Position numbers and translations under genes: made by a program. A DNA stretch of 6,203 nucleotides, from positions 1 to 6,203 of the forward strand of contig JAIRKX010000110.1 of NCBI GenBank assembly GCA_031259805.1, read 5' to 3'. The notes beneath the pieces were generated by a model. It was not told the origin of the DNA and ran no database searches. It worked only from the letters and a program-made list of their open reading frames with translations. This document shows positions 1 to 4,803 of the stretch, one piece after another. Position 1 is the first letter of the stretch; each line of letters opens with the position of its first letter. Source of the stretch: Prevotellaceae bacterium (GTDB lineage Bacteria; Bacteroidota; Bacteroidia; Bacteroidales; UBA932).

Positions 1-97
1 TCGATTCATCCCCTTATTCGTCCCTACGCACGGGAAATATTTTACTTTACTCTGTGTATCAATGATTGCCGTTTTTAAAAATTAACTAAATAATTTA

Positions 98-112
98 ATC
101 AAAAAATTTGAT
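98..112. promoter_or_regulatory. Possible operator dyad at predicted transcription start
   Basis: ATCAAA (98-103) and TTTGAT (107-112) form a perfect 6-base inverted repeat around AAA. It lies just downstream of the -7 element of the leftward promoter, where the transcript would begin. A dimeric regulator could bind there, but short AT-rich dyads also arise by chance. The half-site order is the reverse of the FNR site (TTGAT-N4-ATCAA), so I do not assign it to that family. Confidence 0.25.
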
Positions 113-113
113 G

Positions 114-146
114 CAAAGATAATACAAGTTTGTTGATATTTCCAAA
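114..146 (-). promoter_or_regulatory. Bacteroides-type promoter reading leftward out of the window
   Basis: Read on the minus strand, TATCTTTG (121 to 114) matches the Bacteroidota -7 element TAnnTTTG exactly. TTTG (146 to 143) matches the -33 element, with 21 bases between them, within the spacing seen for this promoter class. The start point would be near 107-109. It would drive a gene on the minus strand beyond the left edge. Because the promoter lies downstream of the 23-base array, that gene has its own start signal and does not depend on read-through from the methyltransferase gene. Confidence 0.6.
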
Positions 147-212
147 TATTTCATCATAGAAAAATGGCTACATCTGATGTTTCGATTACAATACGACCCC
201 TACAAACTTTTT

Positions 213-226
213 CACTATTTTAATAA
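213..226. repeat. Isolated sequence resembling the 23-base unit
   Basis: CACTATTTTAATAA matches positions 2-15 of the repeat unit (CACTATTAGAATAA) at 12 of 14 positions and keeps the dyad TATT-N2-AATA (216-225). Its dyad axis is 72 bases left of the axis of the large palindrome, so it is three bases off the 23-base register. It may be a decayed outlying copy or a chance match in AT-rich DNA. Confidence 0.25.
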
Positions 227-276
227 TCAATCGAATGCCCGAATTTTAAGAAGCGACTACATAGGACTTGTCTGCT

Positions 277-308
277 GGTCTGGCTGAAACTATAGTTTCA
301 GCCAGACC
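277..308. repeat. Perfect 32-base palindrome bounding the array on the left
   Basis: The arms GGTCTGGCTGAAAC (277-290) and GTTTCAGCCAGACC (295-308) are exact reverse complements around TATA, so the whole 32 bases are self-complementary. As RNA this would be a 14-pair stem with a four-base loop. No T-run follows on either strand, so it does not look like an ordinary intrinsic terminator. Its last two bases are the first two bases of repeat unit 1. Its axis (292.5) sits exactly one 23-base step before the dyad axis of unit 1. Possible roles are a protein-binding site, a recombination site or an RNA hairpin ending the upstream transcript; the sequence does not decide between them. Confidence 0.9.
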
Positions 309-582
309 ACTATTAGAATAACGGCTCTGCCACTATTAGAATATGTGCCCTGCCACTATTAGAATATGTGCCCTGCCACTATTAGAATATGTGCTCTGCC
401 ACTATTAGAATATGTGCTCTGCCACTATTAGAATAACGGCTCTGCCACTATTTGAATAACGGCTCTGCCAGTATTAGAATAACGGCTCTGCCATTATTAG
501 AATAACGGCTCTGCCATTATTAGAATAACGGCTCTGCCACTATTAGAATATGTGCTCTGCCACTATTAGAATATGTGCCCTG
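307..582. repeat. Tandem array of twelve 23-base units (minisatellite-like)
   Basis: Twelve contiguous units start at 307 and every 23 bases after. Each begins CCACTATTAGAATA with minor changes and ends in one of three tails: ACGGCTCTG (type A; units 1, 6-10), TGTGCCCTG (B1; units 2, 3, 12) or TGTGCTCTG (B2; units 4, 5, 11). Units 7 to 10 also carry single changes at unit position 4 or 9. Variation is confined to positions 4, 9, 15, 16, 17 and 20. The arms of the internal dyad TATT-N2-AATA (positions 5-8 and 11-14) are identical in all twelve. In type A units outer GCC/GGC triplets extend the dyad. Since 23 is not a multiple of three and the units carry TAG and TAA, no frame on either strand stays open. 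There are no spacers, so it is not a CRISPR array. Confidence 0.95.
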
Positions 583-603
583 CCAATACTATAGTATCAC
601 AGA
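583..603. repeat. Degenerate terminal unit with a 12-base perfect palindrome
   Basis: The next register position after unit 12 starts CCA and matches the unit consensus at 11 of its first 16 positions, then diverges. Inside it ATACTATAGTAT (586-597) is perfectly palindromic, and its axis (591.5) coincides with the axis of the dyad in a regular unit. It shares ACTATAGT with the large left palindrome, exactly 299 bases (13 x 23) away. It therefore looks like the designed or evolved right end of the array. It lies 38 bases past the stop codon of the methyltransferase gene. Confidence 0.7.
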
Positions 604-635
604 GGGGCTATCGCCCGCTTGTCATATCCTTCACC

Positions 636-1982
636 CTACACTCCGTCCATCCGTATTCTCCACTGCATCGGGAACAAATTGTTCGTTCGGTGGCCGATTT
701 TTTTTGCGAAGCCAAGCGGCAGGTTGTCGTATGTAACAAGCAGATAACCGTTGGGGGCATCGGGAAAATGGATGTTTTCGCGTCGCAGGTAGCGAATGGC
801 TTCCGGCAACGAGAGCGTAACGCAAGGAAATGCCTCCCGTCGGCATGCTATAGATAACGCCAGAGCAGTGGTGGGCGTCGTGTCGTTTCCTTTTCGCTCG
901 CCCGCTGGCACGCCGGCCTGAAGGACGGGCAAGTGCGCTAACAGTTGTGCTATTGCCGACTGTTGCGCTTGCGGGAGGGCGTAGATTAGGCGGTTTTTAA
1001 GCATCGGCACAAATGCGCCGTGCAGCCATCGCCCAATTTGCGCCACGTCGAGGGCAGCGGTTGCCGGACGGGGCGTTTTTATCGCTTTCAGTGGATGGGG
1101 CGTATGGGGCGATCGTTTTTGCAGCACGCTTATAAAAAATCCTTCGCCTTGTAGCCGATGCGGGTAAAAACGGTAGCCGGAATCGCTTTCGACAATGCCC
1201 CATGCCGGATCAAGCGGCAACGGTAGACACTCAGCGCCCAACTGCCGGACGATCCATTGCACCGTCTCTTCGTTTTCGTGGCGGTTGAACGTGCAGGAAC
1301 TGTATACGACGATGCCGCCGTCGCGTAGGGTGTCCCATGCGTCGGCAACGATACATCGTTGACGGTCGGCGCAGCGTTGTACGTTCGCCTCGCTCCATTC
1401 GTGCACGGCCTCCAACTCTTTGCGAAAAAGCCCCTCGCCAGAACAAGGTGCATCAACCAGCAGCAGGTCGAAGAAGGCGGGCAGGGCGGCGAATTGCTTC
1501 GGGTCAGCGGTGGTTACTACCACATTCGGGGCGCCCCATTTGACAAGGTTCTCCAGCAGAATGGCTGCACGGGAGCGAATGACTTCGTTGCTCACCAGTA
1601 GCCCGTCCGCCGGGAGGAGCGAGGCGAGCAGCGTCGATTTCCCTCCGGGGGCAGCGCATAAATCCAACACGCGGCAGCGCTCGCCTAACGACGACAGGAT
1701 GCCGGTCAGTTGCGCCACGGCCATTGATGAGGCTTCCTGCACGTAATATGCGCCGCCATGCCACAGCGGATCGAGCGTAAAGACAGGGCGGTCGGGCAGG
1801 TACACGCCGGTATTGCACCATGGTACACGAGCGGCCGCCGCCGGCAACGCCCGTTTCGCTTTGTTATAACGGATACTCACCGGTGGCGACGTTCGCAATG
1901 CCCGCAGTAACGCGCCGGCATCAACGCCGGGCAATCCGTCCAGTGACTGCTCAAAAGCAATGGGAAATGACGTTTCGTTCAT
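636..1982 (-). CDS. RsmF-like rRNA cytosine-C5 methyltransferase (NOL1/NOP2/Sun family)
   Basis: The 448-residue product should transfer a methyl group from S-adenosylmethionine to carbon 5 of a cytosine in RNA, probably 16S rRNA, in the cytoplasm. The SAM-binding motif is DLCAAPGGKS (107-116). DAPCSGEG (177-184) and YSSCTF (227-232) carry the two family cysteines, Cys180 and Cys230; Cys230 matches the nucleophile. YVQEASSM (80-87) and RHENEE (234-239) are also family signatures. After a Pro-rich linker (about 290-310), the C-terminus with LGFAKKIGHRTNN (423-435) resembles the PUA-like RNA-binding domain of E. coli RsmF (479 residues). No N-terminal NusB-like domain is visible, which argues against RsmB. 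The frame is open to an ATG at 2084, but I chose 1982: family similarity begins there, a promoter lies at 1996-2028, and AAAGGAG precedes it. The exact target base is not known from sequence. Confidence 0.93.
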   Translation of the reverse strand: MNETSFPIAFEQSLDGLPGVDAGALLRALRTSPPVSIRYNKAKRALPAAAARVPWCNTGVYLPDRPVFTLDPLWHGGAYYVQEASSMAVAQLTGILSSLGERCRVLDLCAAPGGKSTLLASLLPADGLLVSNEVIRSRAAILLENLVKWGAPNVVVTTADPKQFAALPAFFDLLLVDAPCSGEGLFRKELEAVHEWSEANVQRCADRQRCIVADAWDTLRDGGIVVYSSCTFNRHENEETVQWIVRQLGAECLPLPLDPAWGIVESDSGYRFYPHRLQGEGFFISVLQKRSPHTPHPLKAIKTPRPATAALDVAQIGRWLHGAFVPMLKNRLIYALPQAQQSAIAQLLAHLPVLQAGVPAGERKGNDTTPTTALALSIACRREAFPCVTLSLPEAIRYLRRENIHFPDAPNGYLLVTYDNLPLGFAKKIGHRTNNLFPMQWRIRMDGV

Positions 1983-1995
1983 TCTCCTTTTTTTG

Positions 1996-2028
1996 CAAAA
2001 GTAAGAAAAAGCGTAAAGCGTGTCCACA
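1996..2028 (-). promoter_or_regulatory. Bacteroides-type promoter of the methyltransferase gene
   Basis: On the minus strand TACTTTTG (2003 to 1996) fits the -7 consensus TAnnTTTG exactly. TGTG (2028 to 2025) is a three-of-four match to the -33 TTTG, 21 bases upstream. The transcript would begin near 1990, only about eight or nine bases before the ATG at 1982, so the leader would be very short and essentially consist of AAAAGGAGA. The weak -33 element keeps this call tentative. Confidence 0.5.
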
Positions 2029-2077
2029 GCGTAAAATGTGGATACAGGATAGAGTTGAAATAACGGTCGATTGTAGC

Positions 2078-2094
2078 AAAACAATAGTTGTTTT
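2078..2094 (-). terminator. Weak AT-only hairpin downstream of the decarboxylase operon
   Basis: AAAACAA (2078-2084) and TTGTTTT (2088-2094) form a perfect 7-base inverted repeat around three bases, 75 bases past the stop of the beta subunit gene. In the leftward transcript the stem ends in UUUU but then continues GCUAC, so there is no proper U-tract and only two G-C-containing positions at most. It could contribute to ending the operon transcript, but it is a poor terminator on sequence alone. Confidence 0.25.
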
Positions 2095-2168
2095 TCGTGA
2101 AAACGTAGCTACCGATGCACTACACGGCCTTCCGATTGTTGTGAAGCGAACGCTTTACGCCTTATGCA

Positions 2169-3323
2169 TCACGACAAAAATCCCAGCAGGATGCCTGCGG
2201 CTACGGCGCTGCCAATTACGCCGGCGACATTCGGCCCCATGGCGTGCATGAGCAGGTAGTTGGTTTTATCGTATTCCAGTCCTACATTGTTCGATACGCG
2301 GGCACTGTCGGGAACAGCCGATACGCCGGCATTGCCGATGAGTGGGTTGATTTTGTTCCCTTCTTTCAAAAACAGGTTGAAGAATTTTACAAACAATACA
2401 CCGGCGGTGGTGGCGATAACAAACGAGATCGCACCCAGAAGGAATATTTGTATCGAACGAAATTGCAAAAATTTGTCGGCTTGCGTCGAAGCGCCAACGG
2501 TGAGTCCAATGAGGATGGTTACAATGTCGATGAGCGGGCCGCGAGCTGTTTCGGCCAGCCGGCGCGTAACACCGCATTCTTTGAGCAGGTTGCCGAAGAA
2601 GAGCATCCCCAGCAACGGAATCCCCGACGGTACTAAGAAGGCCGTCAGCAGAAAGCCGATAATCGGGAAGATGATTTTTTCGCGTTGCGAGACGGCGCGC
2701 GGGGGGCGCATCCGAATCAATCGTTCTTTTTGGGTCGTAAACAAACGCATGACCGGTGGCTGTATGACCGGCACTAATGCCATGTACGAATAAGCCGACA
2801 CGGCAATAGCTCCAAGTAAATCCGGCGCGAGCCGTCCCGAGAGGAAAATAGCGGTAGGCCCGTCAGCGCCACCGATGATACCGATAGCGCCGGCTTCGTT
2901 GGCCGGAAAGCCAAACATCAACGCCAGCCCGTACGCGCCGAAAATACCAAACTGCGCCGCCGCGCCGATCAACATCAGTTTAGGATTGGAGATGAGCGCC
3001 GAGAAATCGGTCATTGCGCCGATACCAAGGAAAATCAGCGGCGGATAGAACCCAAGCCGTACGCCCTGATACAGGATATTCATCACCGACCCCTCTTCGT
3101 AGACGCCGATCGAAAGGCCTTCAAGGAACGGAATGTTCCCGATGATAATTCCAAAACCGATAGGGACTAACAGCATCGGCTCCCAGTCTTTGGTAATGGC
3201 CAGGAAGAGGAACAGCAGCCCGATCAAAATCATGACTACATGGCCAAACGAGAAGTTGGCAAAAGCCGTGTATCCGAAGAATTGTTGCAGGTTATCCCAC
3301 AAGAAAGAGAAAAATGCGTTCAT
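2169..3323 (-). CDS. oadB: Sodium-translocating decarboxylase beta subunit (methylmalonyl-CoA decarboxylase)
   Basis: This 384-residue integral membrane protein should release CO2 from carboxybiotin on the carrier protein and couple this to Na+ export across the inner membrane. Most of the chain is hydrophobic, with about nine to eleven membrane-spanning or re-entrant segments. GGADGPTAIF (151-160) is the hallmark of the family; its Asp154 corresponds to the essential Asp203 of Klebsiella OadB. AYSYMALVP (177-185) and HAMGPNVAGVIGSAV (360-374) are the other strongly conserved regions. Length is slightly shorter than the Klebsiella protein (about 430). The ATG follows the carrier-protein stop codon by one base (TGA-C-ATG), and no clear Shine-Dalgarno sequence stands before it, so translational coupling is likely. 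It is the last gene of the operon. The same family serves oxaloacetate, glutaconyl-CoA and malonate decarboxylases; the substrate here is inferred from the alpha subunit. Confidence 0.95.
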   Translation of the reverse strand: MNAFFSFLWDNLQQFFGYTAFANFSFGHVVMILIGLLFLFLAITKDWEPMLLVPIGFGIIIGNIPFLEGLSIGVYEEGSVMNILYQGVRLGFYPPLIFLGIGAMTDFSALISNPKLMLIGAAAQFGIFGAYGLALMFGFPANEAGAIGIIGGADGPTAIFLSGRLAPDLLGAIAVSAYSYMALVPVIQPPVMRLFTTQKERLIRMRPPRAVSQREKIIFPIIGFLLTAFLVPSGIPLLGMLFFGNLLKECGVTRRLAETARGPLIDIVTILIGLTVGASTQADKFLQFRSIQIFLLGAISFVIATTAGVLFVKFFNLFLKEGNKINPLIGNAGVSAVPDSARVSNNVGLEYDKTNYLLMHAMGPNVAGVIGSAVAAGILLGFLS

Positions 3324-3324
3324 G

Positions 3325-3759
3325 TCAGCCGATGGTTATAAGTTCCGCTCCTTCGAGCACCGAATCGCCCTTCGCTACTTTAATGGCCGTTACTTTGCCG
3401 TCGCAGGTGGCTTCAATGCTATTTTCCATTTTCATGGCTTCGAGCACTAACAGTTTTTGTCCCGCTTTGACGGCCGCGCCAACGGTCACATCGACCGACA
3501 GGATGACGCCCGGCAGCGGCGATTTGATCGCTACGCCCGTGCCGCCGGCAGCCGCCGGTTTAGATACGACCGGCGCTCCCACGGCATTGACCGGCGCGGC
3601 GACCGGCGGATTAATCTTCGCCGTCGGTTTCATCGGACGGTCAACCTCTACCATGTAAAGCGTTCCATTGACTTCTACTTCAATCGAAGTCGCTTCGGCC
3701 TGTCCGATTACCACATTGTAATCAGTGCCGTTAATTTTTAAATTATATTCTTTTCCCAT
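3325..3759 (-). CDS. mmdC: Biotin carboxyl carrier protein of methylmalonyl-CoA decarboxylase (gamma subunit)
   Basis: The 144-residue protein carries the biotin that shuttles the carboxyl group from the alpha to the beta subunit. A short N-terminal beta-rich part (about 1-45) is followed by an Ala/Pro/Val-rich flexible linker (about 50-77) and a biotinyl domain (about 78-144). EAMKM (107-111) is the biotinylation motif, with Lys110 as the attachment site. PLPGVI (81-86) and the GDSV turn (131-134) fit the lipoyl/biotinyl fold. It starts three bases after the stop of the LTD-OadG gene, with only an A-rich stretch in front, and is followed after one base by the beta subunit. Size and order match the stand-alone carrier subunits of sodium-pump decarboxylases, not the larger fused biotin subunits of oxaloacetate decarboxylase. 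Confidence 0.94.
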   Translation of the reverse strand: MGKEYNLKINGTDYNVVIGQAEATSIEVEVNGTLYMVEVDRPMKPTAKINPPVAAPVNAVGAPVVSKPAAAGGTGVAIKSPLPGVILSVDVTVGAAVKAGQKLLVLEAMKMENSIEATCDGKVTAIKVAKGDSVLEGAELITIG

Positions 3760-3762
3760 TTT

Positions 3763-4776
3763 TTAGCTTTTTTTTGTTGGATGATTACCGAATACGGTTT
3801 TGGTATGGGGAGGCATTTGGCGCAAGCCGTAAATTTTTGAACTCCATGGCGTGTACTGCCGTTTTACGTTGCGGAATGTGAGGATCGTGTTTTCGACGTC
3901 ATGCACTTCGCCCTGCTGGAAATAGAGGTGCATGGCGGTCGCTATCGCGGCATACACTTCGCCGGGGATTTCACCCTCGTGCGATACGATGCCGGCGCGG
4001 ACGGCTTTTTTCCGTCCCGACTTGACGGATGCCCGCCCGATTTGTTTAAATATTAAATACAGCATGATGAGCGCGACGAACACTACCGACATGGCCGTCA
4101 TCGCCATGATAATGCCTACCGGGTCAAATTCCTTGAATCGTTGCGCCGCCGCCTCGCTATCGAGAATTACGTTGTTGCTGCTGGGCGTGGTTTTTATCAG
4201 GAACGCCCAACCGTTGTCGCCGCCAATTGTTTCGCCGTCCATCAGCCGTCCGTACGACACGTTTTCGACGGGATAGTGTGGGATGCTTCCTTTCACCATC
4301 ACTTGATTGCCCTTGGTACCGGCAATATAGTCCATGACGAGAAAAGGCCCGTCGCCGATAGGGAAGCGCAAGCTGTCTACAATATTACGTCCGTTGCTGC
4401 TGGTAAAATATAGCACGTCAGTTTCCGTCAAGGTAAAATTGACGTGGAACGTTCCGCGTAGCGGCATATTATCCGCCCACAACACGACATGCTGGCGTGG
4501 TTTGATTTTCGTCAGCACATCGCCTTTCGGGATACGGTATTTTTTCAGGTTGTTGCGGTCGTTCGACAGGTAGCAACCGCCGATGTCCACCGTGCCGCGC
4601 GAGGTATTGAACAATTCAATCCAGCCGTGCTTGTGCCCGTAGTCGTCTTCGTAGTCGTCGTTGTTGATCACCAATATTTCATTGATGCGCATATCCGACT
4701 GGCTTTGCGCCGCCGCTTGCCCGCCTGCCAAAAGAAGACACCCCGCCAATAAAAATAGGTACAATCTCTTATCCAT
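3763..4776 (-). CDS. Lamin-tail-domain protein fused to OadG-like delta subunit of the decarboxylase pump
   Basis: The 337-residue protein has an N-terminal signal sequence (1-23), a lamin-tail domain (about 30-140; INEILVIN at 31-38, GWIELFN at 51-57, VDIGGCYLSND at 63-73), one membrane helix (about 219-244) and a basic, then conserved, C-terminal part. That last part, with AAIATAMHLYF (276-286) and WSSKIYGLR (311-319), resembles OadG-type subunits, which hold the alpha subunit to the membrane pump. The inferred topology puts the lamin-tail domain in the periplasm and the C-terminus in the cytoplasm. Cleavage after AAA (21-23) is most likely. LAGC at 10-13 would also fit a lipobox, but more hydrophobic residues follow it. 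An Asp/His-rich loop (40-50) could bind metal. The position between mmdA and the carrier gene supports the delta role. What the lamin-tail domain does here is not known. Confidence 0.88.
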   Translation of the reverse strand: MDKRLYLFLLAGCLLLAGGQAAAQSQSDMRINEILVINNDDYEDDYGHKHGWIELFNTSRGTVDIGGCYLSNDRNNLKKYRIPKGDVLTKIKPRQHVVLWADNMPLRGTFHVNFTLTETDVLYFTSSNGRNIVDSLRFPIGDGPFLVMDYIAGTKGNQVMVKGSIPHYPVENVSYGRLMDGETIGGDNGWAFLIKTTPSSNNVILDSEAAAQRFKEFDPVGIIMAMTAMSVVFVALIMLYLIFKQIGRASVKSGRKKAVRAGIVSHEGEIPGEVYAAIATAMHLYFQQGEVHDVENTILTFRNVKRQYTPWSSKIYGLRQMPPHTKTVFGNHPTKKS

Positions 4777-4802
4777 TTTAATTCCTAATTCTTAATTCCT
4801 AA
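4777..4802 (-). promoter_or_regulatory. Duplicated ribosome-binding-like sequence before the LTD-OadG gene
   Basis: The gap between mmdA and the next gene holds two copies of TTAGGAATTAA on the minus strand (4802-4792 and 4788-4778), 14 bases apart. Each contains AGGA. The nearer one ends six bases before the ATG at 4776, a workable Shine-Dalgarno distance. The farther one overlaps the end of the upstream gene region and may be a tandem-duplication by-product. Confidence 0.4.
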
Positions 4803-4803
4803 A

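Larger units (their letters stand above)
1..276. other. AT-rich intergenic region with leader of an off-window leftward gene
   Basis: I see no protein or RNA gene here. The stretch is visibly richer in A and T than the coding part. It contains a leftward promoter (114-146), a small dyad at its predicted start point (98-112) and a lone sequence resembling the neighbouring repeat units (213-226). On the minus strand the only ATG downstream of the promoter within the window is at 9-7, directly preceded by AAGGGG. This may be the start of the next gene, but only three codons are visible, so it cannot be called. The leader would then be about 100 bases long. Confidence 0.6.

Noticed and set aside
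307..582. CRISPR array
   Set aside because: The 23-base units are directly contiguous with no unique spacers, the repeats are short, and no cas gene is in the window.
307..582. Coding repeat (repeat protein)
   Set aside because: The period is not a multiple of three and each unit contains TAG and TAA or their complements, so all frames are closed on both strands.
605..616. GGGC-TATC-GCCC hairpin after the methyltransferase stop
   Set aside because: It has only four pairs and no U-run in the leftward direction, so it is not convincing as a terminator.
573..857. Plus-strand open frame of 94 codons at the array edge
   Set aside because: It begins inside the last repeat unit and runs antisense through the C-terminal part of the methyltransferase gene, with no family features.
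1983..2084. N-terminal extension of the methyltransferase from the ATG at 2084
   Set aside because: The 34 extra residues do not look like the family, and the predicted promoter lies inside them.
2141..2158. Hairpin GTGAAGCG-AA-CGCTTTAC as terminator of the decarboxylase operon
   Set aside because: The loop is very tight, one pair is mismatched in the leftward transcript, and no U-run follows.
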